From contig JAHNZQ020000004.1 of assembly GCA_019155205.2 (NCBI GenBank), positions 1,034,135-1,098,134 on the forward strand: 64,000 nucleotides of DNA. The letters are read 5' to 3'. The DNA comes from Gracilaria vermiculophylla. Its lineage: Eukaryota; Rhodophyta; Florideophyceae; Gracilariales; Gracilariaceae. Positions 43,872 through 53,335 of this stretch are shown in pieces. Positions within the stretch are counted from its first letter, which is position 1. Each line of letters opens with the position of its first letter. The notes under the pieces are model-generated. The model was not told where the DNA came from, searched no databases, and saw nothing but the letters and a program-made list of their open reading frames with translations. The position numbers and the translations under genes are program-made.

Positions 43872-44878
43872 TACAGTGCGTTTCAAAAATATAGGACACT
43901 GAAAAAGCGCGCCAAAATATGGATTTTTGCCTACTTTAGCCACCCCCCTTCGGTAACACCGTCAAAAACGCGTTTCAAAAATATAGGACATTCCGTAGTA
44001 TCCCTCACTTATGGCGAGAGGAAGTCCACTTTCGCTTTCAGAACAGCACCTAATCCTTAAATATAAAGCAGAAGGACACAACGTGTTCAATATTGCTAAA
44101 AAACTCGGCCGTTCGCGTCATGTTGTAGCATCTTTTCTATCAAATCCGACAAAATATGGATTTAAACGTTCCCCTGGATGCCCGAAACTTCTGAAACCAG
44201 CTGATGAGAGGCGTATAAAGCGCGAATTATCGCGAGGAAGTGCGTCGTGCACAAAAATTGCAAAAGAATTGCCTAAAAAAGTCTCAAAATCAACAGTATG
44301 GCGAGCCATCAAACAAACAAATTTGTATCGATTCGTAAAGATGAAGAAAACATTCGTTTTGCAAGACCACCACAAAGCAAATCGCATTGCATGGTGTGCT
44401 CAGATGGCTTGCTGGAAAAATGAATGGAAAGATGTTATATTCTCAGATGAAAAGAAGTTCAATTTAGACGGACCAGATTGCTTTAAATATTATTGGCATG
44501 ATCTGAGAAAAGAAAAGAAGACTTTTACATCAAGGCATTCAGGTGGAACTTCTGTTATGGTGTGGGCTGGAATCTCTAAAAAAGGTACAACTGATATTGC
44601 TTTTATTGAAGGTAATATGAATTCGGAAGGTTATCAGAAGGTTCTATACAACAACTTGTTACCATTTGCATATTGCTTGCATGGAAATGAGTTTGTTTTT
44701 CAGCAAGATAACGCTGCGGTACACACTTATAACTACATGAAAGATTGGTTTTCTGAGCTTGGCATGAATGTCATGCAGTGGCCAGCGCGATCGCCGGATT
44801 TAAACCCTATTGAAAACGTCTGGGGTTTACTGGCAAGGATGGTTTATGGCCATGGCAGGCAGTTTAATACAGTTTTTG
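43872..44878 (+). mobile_element. Tc1 copy D, cut by an assembly gap
   Basis: The left end is TACAGTGCGTTTCAAAAATA at 43872, repeated at 43970 (GCGTTTCAAAAATATAGG). The transposase starts 139 bp in. The right end is not seen: the element runs into the 100-N gap, and the sequence after it has no terminal repeat where one is expected (about 45157 if the gap were 100 bp). Confidence 0.85.
44011..44878 (+). CDS. Tc1/mariner DD34E transposase, partial (cut by gap)
   Basis: The only uninterrupted transposase of this family: 289 codons before the gap. A nuclear enzyme that cuts the element at its ends and reinserts it at TA. The N-terminal helix-turn-helix pair is at residues 8-110 (LSEQHLILKYKAEGHNVFNI; KSTVWRAIKQ). 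Catalytic residues are visible: Asp in DVIFSDEKKF (about 147), Asp in VFQQDNAAVH, and Glu in NPIENVWG, with 34 residues between the last two (DD34E). The ATG at 44011 matches the starts of copies A and C. The C-terminal 50 or so residues are lost in the gap. The frame after the gap (44979-45060) does not resemble the expected SMPKR tail and should not be joined. Confidence 0.9.
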
Positions 44879-44978
44879 NNNNNNNNNNNNNNNNNNNNNN
44901 NNNNNNNNNNNNNNNNNNNNNNNNNNNNNNNNNNNNNNNNNNNNNNNNNNNNNNNNNNNNNNNNNNNNNNNNNNNNNN
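44879..44978. other. Assembly gap (100 N)
   Basis: Exactly 100 unknown bases, the usual placeholder for a gap of unknown size. It lies in the transposase gene, so the distance across it is not reliable. Confidence 0.98.
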
Positions 44979-45554
44979 CAAATCTCAAAAAACACTAGCC
45001 AATAGTAGACATATAAGAGCTTTGCAAACAATAATTTGCACTCATTTTTTCAAAAACTAATGAGAACCTTGTGTTACTTAGTTTTGTCTTTTTCATAACG
45101 GTACTTTGACAATATATTTTTTGGATTTTTGATTATTCCCGTCTTTGAGAACCTTGTATTTGAGACTAAACCCAGAAAAAAGGTTCTCACGTATGAGCAA
45201 AACTTCAATGTTGTACTTTACTTTAACAATAAGTTTTAACTTCAATGTTTAGAAAATATGAAATCTACATACATATAGAGATGCATACACATATCTTTAT
45301 TTTTGTAATGTGCGATAGATCTTCAAAGGACATCTCTTTCTTTAAAACAGACACACGTAGACGTTTAGCAAATCCTTATCAATGAAAAACATCCGAAGAG
45401 TAAAGAAAGCAATACATTCTACTACGTTCTATACCATGATTATCGTTCTTTTAAAAATAAGAACGAACATATCTACATATCTTTTGAAGAAAGAAAACAT
45501 TTCCAACTTCAACCATAACGCTCTCCCTAAAATGTATGTTTAGAATAATATGTA
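44979..45554. other. AT-rich region after the gap, with repeated 10-mer
   Basis: No gene seen. The word TGAGAACCTT occurs at 45061 and 45146 and as its inverse at 45180, so 45146-45189 can form a 10-bp perfect hairpin. Otherwise low-complexity AT-rich DNA. Confidence 0.4.
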
Positions 45555-46050
45555 TACTCTACGCATAAGATGATGGCTCACCTATCACTCTTGTACAACG
45601 AAAACATGCTTGAGAGCGAAACGAAAGGTTCGCGGAGTTTTGCTCTCACGCACACCAAAGTGCACACCTCAAAGTGTGGAGCCAGCCCAAAAATGTGAAG
45701 AAGGAGTACTATTGGTTTAAGACGGCACGGATGATGGCTCGCCCATCATTCTGGCCGTTGACAGGCATGCTTGAGAGCTTCAATGCTGTCTCGCCCGGCT
45801 TTGCTCTCAAGCACGCTGGGGTGCACCCCTCACATTGCGCGGCTAGCCCGCGCATGTGAGGGGTGTGTGGGATTGGTATAAGACGGCACAGATGATGGCT
45901 CGCCCATCATTCGTGCCGTTGGGAGACGTGCTTGAGAGCATAAAAGCCCGCTCGCCCGGCTTTGCTCTCCAGCACTCTGGGGTGCACCCTTTATGTAGTA
46001 TGGCCAGCATATGCATGTGAGAGGTGCGTGGATTGATGTCGAGGTTCTAA
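45555..46050. repeat. Three tandem copies of a 161-bp hairpin-rich unit
   Basis: The word GATGATGGCTC starts at 45569, 45730 and 45891, a period of exactly 161. In the middle unit three hairpins are visible: ATGATGG/CCATCAT (45731-45749), TGCTTGAGAGC/GCTCTCAAGCA (45768-45778 with 45803-45813), and CCCCTCACAT with an inner GCGCGG paired to CCGCGC and ATGTGAGGGG (45826-45863). The outer units keep the same arms with a few mismatches. Units are joined by ...TAAGACGGCAC.... Either a small satellite, a transposon subterminal array, or genes for a structured RNA; I cannot choose. Confidence 0.8.
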
Positions 46051-46169
46051 TTTCTTGTAGTGAAAGGTTGGAGCTAAGTTGGGAAGGTTATAGACAGTTT
46101 TAATACAGGAAGATAGGGCTGTCTCTCGGTGGAGACCTGTGTTCAGAATGTCCTAAGTTGAAAGGACAC

Positions 46170-47393
46170 TCAGTCCGTGCACTTATGCTGGTCTTGGCAA
46201 CCATTTTCCATGTATTTGTTTTCAGCCGTTATTGTCTCTACATGTTGCAGGAAGTCCTGGACTGAAGCAAATCTGGGAAGGTCTGGTGGAGTACAGTCGT
46301 TGTATGCAGCGCAATAGTTGTAGTAAGCGTTAGATCCAGACATTTGAACCAGTTGCATTATCATTTCGTCCCTCAAACCCAAGGAACGATAAAGCTGAAC
46401 ACATCCCCGTTTCATTGAGTGTCCCGTATATGAGGAAAGGTCGCCCTCGCCGACTCCAACGTCGCTTAGTCGCTGTCTAAGATGATGCGTAAAGCTCTTG
46501 ACATGCCATGGTTTTGTTCGGTGGAGAATACTACACTCTGTGTTAACTCGAATGTCACAAAATAAATATCCACTTGATGCTCCTCGCTGCCCAAGCCATG
46601 AAAACAAGGCCAGAAATGGATCCAGGAGAATGGACATCCTTAGACGACTGTTACCCTCCCACTCTCGCAGCACATAATCACGTTGAACTGTAGAATTCTT
46701 GATCGATTCCTTCATTGTAAGTCTAACCTCGCCGGATCCCACGGTTACGTTCTCTAACCTTAGCTTAGATACTTCATCATACCGTAACCCCAAATGTAAT
46801 CCCAACACAAGGATCGCATTCAGTGCCATATCAAGTGGGGAAGGCCAATCACAAGCTCCAAACCAAAAGCGTTCGGCAATATCACATATATTGTACACAG
46901 TAATTGGTCGAGCTCTAACGCTTAAAGTTCCGCTTCTGGCTAGATGCACACGATGTGCTCTGCGGAGCCGTTGCACATCTGGGTTATGAATCAAAGGGTT
47001 TCCCTGCGCCAACCCGTCCCTGTCTACGTACCAAGATTGGCAGTGGCCATGTTTTGAGTACACAAGCCTCAATCCTTGAACCAATGCACCCATTGTGTTG
47101 TCTTTAAGGGCATTCTCCTTGCCAAATCCACAATAATCAGCCAGCAGATTTATGATTAGATCGGAGCTGTTGCTAGTGACCTTGACTGGATCTGGAGCAT
47201 TCTTCAAATGGGCGTACTGCTTAAGCACTTTAGCTGCCAAATTGACGTTGGCATCGGTTGCAGGACTATGTGCTGATGAGACGAGATCATGTCTGCTTCG
47301 AAGTGCAGAACCTGAAAACGATTTAGTACATGGTACGCGACGGCCTCTGACCTTTCGAAGGATCCTCGTCTCTTCTCTACTTCCAGTTTCCAT
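46170..47393 (-). CDS. Tyrosine recombinase, Crypton-like
   Basis: 407 codons, intact, starting at the ATG at 47393. Residues about 45-175 are the N-terminal SAM-like half (LAAKVLKQYAHLKN). The catalytic half shows Arg204 in GLHLGLRYDEVSKLRL, Lys228 in RLTMKESIK, His325 in YTGHSMKRG (with Lys/Arg at 328-329 where an Arg is expected) and several Tyr at 357-364 (NAYYNYCAAY) as nucleophile candidates. The order fits tyrosine recombinases of eukaryotic Crypton-type elements; no RT of a DIRS type is near. Divergent from a DNA-binding-like ORF whose start is 335 bp away. A host-domesticated role is possible since the frame is open. Confidence 0.75.
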   Translation of the reverse strand: METGSREETRILRKVRGRRVPCTKSFSGSALRSRHDLVSSAHSPATDANVNLAAKVLKQYAHLKNAPDPVKVTSNSSDLIINLLADYCGFGKENALKDNTMGALVQGLRLVYSKHGHCQSWYVDRDGLAQGNPLIHNPDVQRLRRAHRVHLARSGTLSVRARPITVYNICDIAERFWFGACDWPSPLDMALNAILVLGLHLGLRYDEVSKLRLENVTVGSGEVRLTMKESIKNSTVQRDYVLREWEGNSRLRMSILLDPFLALFSWLGQRGASSGYLFCDIRVNTECSILHRTKPWHVKSFTHHLRQRLSDVGVGEGDLSSYTGHSMKRGCVQLYRSLGLRDEMIMQLVQMSGSNAYYNYCAAYNDCTPPDLPRFASVQDFLQHVETITAENKYMENGCQDQHKCTD

Positions 47394-47728
47394 AGGATGC
47401 TCGTAGCAAGATACCAGGCCTTAGTCAATAAAGAGGTAAATCCGATAAGTGACGTCGACGAAGGATTTTCGAAGTAAACAGTAGAGACCATGTCCAACAT
47501 TCACCAAGGAAATGAGTGTGAAACACAAAATAGAACTATCACGAACATTTTCAAACTAATTCAAACCGATTATTTTGTTTTGAAAAGAGCAGTAGCGGTG
47601 CAGACTTTACGCGCCAAATCGTTTTGAATACCCCATTTTCACGCTCTCCACAAGATCAGAAGTGCGACAAAGCTCTATCTATCTTCCTGATAGGCTTCCG
47701 ACTCTCAACCTAAATATAAAAAAACAAC
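47394..47728. promoter_or_regulatory. Shared upstream region of the divergent pair
   Basis: 335 bp between the ATG of the recombinase (-) and the ATG of the GCR1-like ORF (+). The minus frame 47500-47204 is open here in a different phase and overlaps the recombinase start. AT-rich around 47560-47720. No motif is clear enough to name. Confidence 0.3.
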
Positions 47729-48544
47729 ATGGAACGCCAAGGCTATGTTAGAGCGATCCAAGGGGGAGGTACTGGGAGTCGATTTAAAGAGCCGCGTCAG
47801 ATCTCTGATTACGAGCATCGTTTGTTCTCTCGACTCAAGATGCAGTTTATGGCCTCCTTTGAAGTTGTAAATAAAAACGAATCTGATGATCACGAGAACA
47901 ACAAGAGATTGGTATGGAAACGCGAGGCCGAGGATCGATTCAGGACATGATATAAACGAAAGAAAATTGCTTCCTCGCAAAAATCACTAACTGGTAATAC
48001 TATTGTGCACGAGTCGAATCAAGTATTTCAAGATTCTATGGTTAGCTTCAATGAACGTTCTCCTGTACAGAACTGTGATGCAGTCGTAGTGCAGTGCGGA
48101 AAAGGTGGTAGTCAAATAACGGCCGCTCAGCTTTCCGATGATGCACAGCGAGTAGTTGCTAGACCACCAAGTCATAAATACGTTCCTGGTCTTCCTCGCA
48201 AGATTGAGGATCTAGTCAAACTCTGGAGATTTGGGTGCAAACACACGGGATTTAAACCCGTGAGAACGTTTTTAAATGCTTCGTCACGGCGGACGACCAT
48301 CAAAAGCTATAGTGACAAGATCTGGAACCAGAGCGGGCAGAAATCAGCCTTCTACAGATTTAAGGATATTGCAGAATTCGTGTCGGAGCATGGACCGGTA
48401 ACTTTAGCTTTTGACAAAGAAGGAAAAGATGAAGCGTGGGAGTTTGAAATTGCAAACGTGAAGAAGCTCGAGCTATTTGAAAAGGAATCAGTGTCTTTAA
48501 GTGCAGTTCTCAGGTATGTTAGGGATAAACGCAGACGTTTGTGA
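47729..48544 (+). pseudogene. GCR1-like DNA-binding ORF with one in-frame TGA
   Basis: 272 codons in one frame from ATG 47729 to TGA 48542-48544, broken only by TGA at 47948-47950 (codon 74), probably CGA before. Residues about 155-225 (LPRKIEDLVKLWRFGCKHTG ... KSYSDKIWNQSGQKSAFYRF, KDIAEFV) have the tryptophan/basic pattern of the GCR1 C-terminal domain, which is fused to the recombinase in some fungal Cryptons. Here it would be a separate protein on the opposite strand. The N-terminal part is polar and has no known domain. The family call rests on pattern alone and could be wrong. Confidence 0.45.
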
Positions 48545-49005
48545 AGCATAGCAATGATTTTTGGCACCCCCGTTGCCCTCCAAGTATACATTGTCTACGA
48601 TTTTTTATGTGACGCAATACAGAACGATAAACTTGTTTTGGTCATGTTATCAGAAAACAACGGCGGGGTAGTGGTTATCATGCAGTGGAGTTTAAGAACG
48701 GGATAGATTGAGAATGTTTTGGATGTACATCACAGAAGTCGACAGAAGAGGCAGGTGCCTCGTATGACATCATAAGAAATGAGGAACACTTAATTATTCC
48801 GCAAGGATCCGTACTTCTCCCACTAGTCCGACTACTTTCGATAGAGCCAATGATTTTGCATCTGTTGCAACTCTGACAAAAATATTTCGCACAGCTCGAA
48901 CAAACCTCTCTCTCTCTCTACAAAATCTTTGATTTCTTCACACGGCTCATTTGACAACGTTCAAGTCGACGAGGGCACATTTTCAACGGATCGGTGTGTG
49001 CAAAG
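48545..49005. other. Intergenic, nothing recognised
   Basis: 460 bp with no coding pattern. A short CT-repeat (CTCTCTCTCT) lies at 48907-48918, about 90 bp before the RING ORF. Confidence 0.4.
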
Positions 49006-49506
49006 ATGAGTACAAGGAACTCGACTCGTTCTCACATTTCTCATCCACGTGAGTGTGCAATCTGTTTAGAGGACTTGGAAGACGTGGTTGAAGTCACGAA
49101 TTGCTCTCATGTTTTTCATAGCGCGTGTCTGAGTGATTGGATGTCAGTCAACGAGCGGGAAAGTGCTTGACCAGATCTCACAAGGCTTTCGGAAGAAGAA
49201 CAAATAGAAGTTATCAATGAAAACGAGCGTCTTAACGCCGAGAAGCAGGCTGATAAGTGTCCAACATGCAGAAAGAAATTGGTGCAAAAGGACTTCAGGA
49301 TTTATGTGGACCATGAAAACCACTACACCAAACTCAACACTGAAGGCAAAACAAAAGAAGAGAAAAAAAAGATTGCGAAGCGTCGAAGGAAGAATCAGAA
49401 ACGACTTGAGCTACCAAAACGTAAACGAGCTGTTCTGGCGAGTTCTGCTTCTAATACTACCGCTGCAGCTGCATCCGCTGCGTCATCAAATGGTGGTACT
49501 TCCTAG
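49006..49506 (+). pseudogene. RING-H2 finger protein with one in-frame TGA
   Basis: From ATG 49006, 166 codons with a single TGA at 49168-49170 (codon 55). Zinc ligands C17, C20, C33, H35, H38, C41, then an unusually long insert and C85, C88: a C3H2C3 RING, the fold of E3 ubiquitin ligases. The C-terminus is strongly basic (KTKEEKKKIAKRRRKNQKR) and ends in an Ala/Ser tract. The TGA falls in the long insert, so the ring is split. Either a recent nonsense mutation, a sequencing error, or an unspliced short intron around it; no clear GT-AG pair is obvious. The rest of the frame is clean. Confidence 0.7.
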
Positions 49507-50076
49507 TTCGCGTTTGGAGGTACAAGAGAACAGAATAATACCGCCTAGCACTCCGATAGTCGTAAACCTAAGAGTAAACAGAGCGATCGCTTGTGTCGTA
49601 GTCGATGCGGGTTTGGGCTGCGCGTTTAGAAGACATTGAGAACGCGCTTTCTTCAATGACAACATTGGTAGCACAGCATCGCGGCGATATAAGGCGTTGC
49701 TAACCGGCATCGTCATGTCGCATCTGCCGCTGAAACGCGCTGCCGGTGTGCACGACTCTGCAGCACTGTCCGTGTCTTGCTATACATCTCGACATGGACT
49801 GCTCTCAGCGCATGGGTGCGCGCCAAAGCGCACACGCCATCTAATCTCTTCACTTCGCGTGAGTTGTCGCCATAGTGCGTCTGCGGTGTTAGTTTCCCAT
49901 CGAAGCCACCCAAGTAGGGCTGTCGGCTGTCCAGGGCGAATGGTACGCTACCGCATTGGTTTGTACACAGAACTACCACGAGTATTTGTCAGATAGGATT
50001 GGTTCGCACGTAACGCTGGCGGCAAAGACAAGGCAATTTGTGGGGAAGAATACTGCACAGCTCTGAGTAACAAATT
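49507..50076. other. Intergenic, nothing recognised
   Basis: 570 bp without family-like coding. Short plus and minus ORFs (49697-49996, 49713-49979) overlap each other and look like chance. Confidence 0.35.
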
Positions 50077-50928
50077 TTACCGAGACAAGGCCTGCGACAC
50101 AAATAGGAGCAGAAGCGGCATAGAATGTAGCGGTCTGGAGTATCTGTTGTGAAAGTGGCACGATTTCAACGACGACGGTTCTTTCGGGGGAGTTGTGTTG
50201 CGTGGATCAGAGCGGGTGGAAGCAGGGCGAATGAAGAATAAAGAAGACAAAATGGAGAGCCAACAAGAATTCTTTTCCGACCCACGCACCTTGACTGTCG
50301 ATTCCAAGTCCACGATGGGAGGCAACGGCGGCTCAATGCTGCTAATCTGCTCGATGGCTTCGCGGGCAGTCTCAGTAGTGGTGTTCATGGTTTCATCCAG
50401 TTTGCTAGTGCGATCCGGTTCCTCATCCTGCTCTGGTGGAACAACCACGAGCAGGTCGGTGAGGTTCTCCCGGGAGTCATAATTGGTGATGATGTATCCA
50501 ACGTGGCTGGCATTGGGGCCGGTATTGGGCACAGAGAGTTGCACCTCGTGTTCTTCAATATAGTGCTTCCTACCGTGCCGTTGTACGACGGCAGTGCCCT
50601 CTGACGGGATTGCCATGGTGCTGTGAGGCGCCAAATCAATGCCAAGCGGTTCCACCAGGGGCACCTCCTCATCACAGTATTCGGTGAGTTCCGAAGACCA
50701 TGTGCTGAGAGGGAGCGGCAGCGGTTCCGGATTCACGGGGATAGACATGGCAAACCCTTTGGACGCATCAGACGCGGTTCCTAATTCATTTTGGACATCG
50801 GGAAAGGCAGCGGTGCCCAAGGCCTCTTTCACGGCGCGGATCTTGAGCATGAGCGATGGATCGGTATGACGCTGATATTCGTAGGAGATATGCACGGACG
50901 GCGGCACGGCCGAGGTGGCGTTTCCCAA
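50077..50928 (-). CDS. Unidentified protein, possible 3' exon
   Basis: An open minus frame of 283 codons with no ATG near its start. The frame extends upstream (QTFSRQLCQDFYDSLHALGN) to a stop at about 50985, and the text there, ATCTGACAG before ACGTTTTC, could be a splice acceptor. I do not recognise the family. Composition is protein-like: HISYEYQRHTDPSLMLKIRA, acidic Pro/Glu-rich middle (VVVPPEQDEEPDRTSKLDET), and a hydrophobic C-terminal part (CWLSILSSLFFIRPA; MPLLLLFVSQAL). It could also be a transposon accessory gene. Confidence 0.3.
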   Translation of the reverse strand: MGNATSAVPPSVHISYEYQRHTDPSLMLKIRAVKEALGTAAFPDVQNELGTASDASKGFAMSIPVNPEPLPLPLSTWSSELTEYCDEEVPLVEPLGIDLAPHSTMAIPSEGTAVVQRHGRKHYIEEHEVQLSVPNTGPNASHVGYIITNYDSRENLTDLLVVVPPEQDEEPDRTSKLDETMNTTTETAREAIEQISSIEPPLPPIVDLESTVKVRGSEKNSCWLSILSSLFFIRPASTRSDPRNTTPPKEPSSLKSCHFHNRYSRPLHSMPLLLLFVSQALSR

Positions 50929-51639
50929 AGCATGCAGACTGTCATAGAAATCCTGACAAAGCTGACGTGAAAACGTCTGTCAGATTTGTGTAGGTCACGC
51001 TGGAAACAGGTTCTTATGAAATCATTATTAGCTATGTAGATTTAGTGCTTTAAATTGTCTGTGTAGCAGCGGATGCCAAACTTGACGGTTCACATGGCAG
51101 CTAATGGGCGCCAGCTGCAACTCAAAGCGGATGCTACGTGATACGTAACAAAGTAGGCATCTGTCAAAAATACACAAAGCCGAAAAATATTGTCACAAAA
51201 ATATTCTTCTCAACAATGGTTTGAGCACTATCCGCTCCGAAGTTGTGTCAAATGTCCAAATTACTTTTTCATGATTATTCTATAATCGAAACGTTTTCTA
51301 TCTATTTTCCTTTTTATTATGTGACAAAGATTTATCATGTGCCGTTTTTGTCGTATAGGTTGCTCAAACATTTTGTGCAGCGCTTTAAAGTAGTACCCTT
51401 CATTCATCAAAACAATTCTTTTTATCGGAATTCATCACCTAATCCTTTGACGTCGACGATATAGCTCATAATTTCATCAACTCTCTTTTCTAATAGGCCT
51501 TTTCAATTAACGGAAAACACTGTTAATCTTAAGCCCGCGATTTCCGAGCGTTTTGTTGATTTGAAATAGTGCTCAGTTTTGACGCGGCCTAATATGGGAG
51601 ACTAAACTTTAACGGGCAGCTTTGTCCCACGGAACCAAA
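50929..51639. other. AT-rich spacer
   Basis: About 700 bp between an unidentified minus ORF and a PIF/Harbinger transposase. The plus ORF at 51243-51464 is AT-driven. The left end of the Harbinger element should lie here, but I cannot fix its terminal repeat. Confidence 0.35.
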
Positions 51640-53335
51640 ATGGACAGCTCCGATGATGATATGCAAACGGCCATCGCCTTTATGGCTCAAATAACGGCGC
51701 AACAACACCATGTTTCCCAGCTGCTTGCGGCATCCAACACAGCCGCGCAAGCCTACCACCATCGCCAAGAAGATAATAAAAGCGACGAGGAAAAAAACTC
51801 TAAACAATTTCTCGGCCGAGGTTACACCCGGTACAACAAAAAAGGAAAATACGTAAGGCGTGAACCAACAGGTTTTTATGGCTTTATACGTTAGAAAGAT
51901 GTCGACATCAATCTTTGACAGAAGAGAACGCATCTCACAGCCTCTGATTTCGATGCTTTGCACACTATTGTAGAATTGAAACCCAGCAAACCATTCAACG
52001 TACTTGGACGGTTTGACGAAAATGGACAGAGTGTAGCACGGAGAAAAAAGTTTAACTCTTAGGAGCTGTTTTTCATATTATTCGATGTATTTGTGGGTTC
52101 CAACGAAGTGGGACAGGGTTTGGAGCATATGGCATTGGGGTACGGCTGTTCTATCGCAAGCCTTTCAGACTGTTTTCGGCATGCATTGTCTGCCGTGCAT
52201 AAGTCCCTGGATTCTATTTGTCCAAAACTTGTACGGTGGCTAAAAGAAGAGAAAGGACACGGATTGGAAGGTCTCATTATAGGTTTTCCGTCATGCATTT
52301 TCTGCGTTGATGGCAACAGAAGCAGACGATGGAGACCTAAACAGGACGAGGAGCAAAACAGTGTAGTACAGTGGCTCCTACGGAAATATGGTGGTTTGGC
52401 CTTAAGGCATAATATTCATAAGGAGGGTTCGTACTTTATTAGCTGGGCCACGTGGTGCATAATCTCGCCCGCGTGCGCTATAGTATCCTTGAAGTATGGT
52501 AGAATTTATTATTTATTTTAGATATTTTATGTCGGTAATTAGCACAGTAGTGCGACCTGCCGAGGCGGGCTCCCGGCTTGATATTTAATCTGCCGGTTGA
52601 GCTCCACCTCTGGGGAAGTAAAGACAAGCACCCTTGAGTCTTCTTCTACATTTTCCGGTTGGAGTCTCTTGTCTATTCACGCAGGTTTCTAAGCCGCCGA
52701 TCCTCAGGTCGCATCATAGCAGCGCCTGTAGGAGCATTGTCCGCCCAGTGAACCTCCTTCTCCGCTTGGTGTTTGCAGATCCCTTTCAGAATTCCCCCGG
52801 CTTGCGACAGCGGATACCGGAGACCACCTTTAGGAATACGCGCCTTTGGAGTCAACAAAAACTCGTAACGGACGTTGTGCTTTACTACCTCGACAGGAGG
52901 GCTGACAGTACCACAAAAAGGGCGTACGATGGATATAAGAAAGCACATTGCTATTCCTTGTTAGTGTTTTGCGACCTCTTTGGTCGCTTCATAATGGTCG
53001 AGATTTCGGACCACAGCGCAGAATCCGATCGTAATCTTTATATGGGTCCGGAAGTGTACCAAAACATAGCGCTCTATCTCTCAAGCGGGTAACATTGTAT
53101 GGCCGATATGGGGTTTGCAGGGGACGGAGAGCTATTTGTGCCTTAAAAACGCAATGAAAGCACATTGTGGTTCTACAGGGTGCAGCACAACAAGGAGATT
53201 CGCAAGCAGAGAATAGTGAACGAGTGGGGAACAGGCTTTATTAATAATCAGTATAGACTGTTACTTGTCAGGTGGCCATTCGAATCGGATCTGGTTCCGA
53301 TTGCTTATCGTACCGTCGTGACGGTAACAAATCAG
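51640..53335 (+). pseudogene. PIF/Harbinger transposase split by a solo LTR
   Basis: A DDE_Tnp_4-type transposase. Starts at ATG 51640 (MDSSDDDMQTAIAFMAQITA). One frame with three stops (51892, 51913, about 52060) leads through ELFFILFDVFVGSNEVGQGL and SLSDCFRHALSAVHKSLDSI to FPSCIFCVDGNRSRRWRPKQ, where DG is the first catalytic Asp motif. The LTR interrupts right after DEEQN. Beyond it: RAYDGYKKAHCYSLLVFCDL, GRFIMVEISDHSAESDR (second acidic site), then GFAGDGELFVP and RKQRIVNEWGTGFINNQYRL with the catalytic Glu. Dead copy, but nearly complete in order. Confidence 0.8.
52362..52915 (+). mobile_element. Solo G1 LTR inside a Harbinger transposase
   Basis: 554 bp, TGTAGTACAG to CAGTACCACA, the cleanest copy of the LTR and the one that defines the family ends. 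No internal sequence on either side. Flanks AACAG and AAAAG match at 4 of 5 positions, compatible with an aged 5-bp target duplication. A solo LTR forms by recombination between the two LTRs of a full insertion. Confidence 0.9.

Noticed and set aside
44979..45060. Continuation of the Tc1 transposase after the gap
   Set aside because: The frame passes through 100 unknown bases and the residues after it do not resemble the C-terminal block seen in copy A.
45555..46050. CRISPR-like array
   Set aside because: A 161-bp unit without spacers, three copies, in a eukaryote. It is a tandem repeat.
47729..49506. Non-standard code with TGA read as an amino acid
   Set aside because: Only two TGAs fall in otherwise good frames, and intact genes here (NOG2, DUF1499, recombinase) have no internal TGA.
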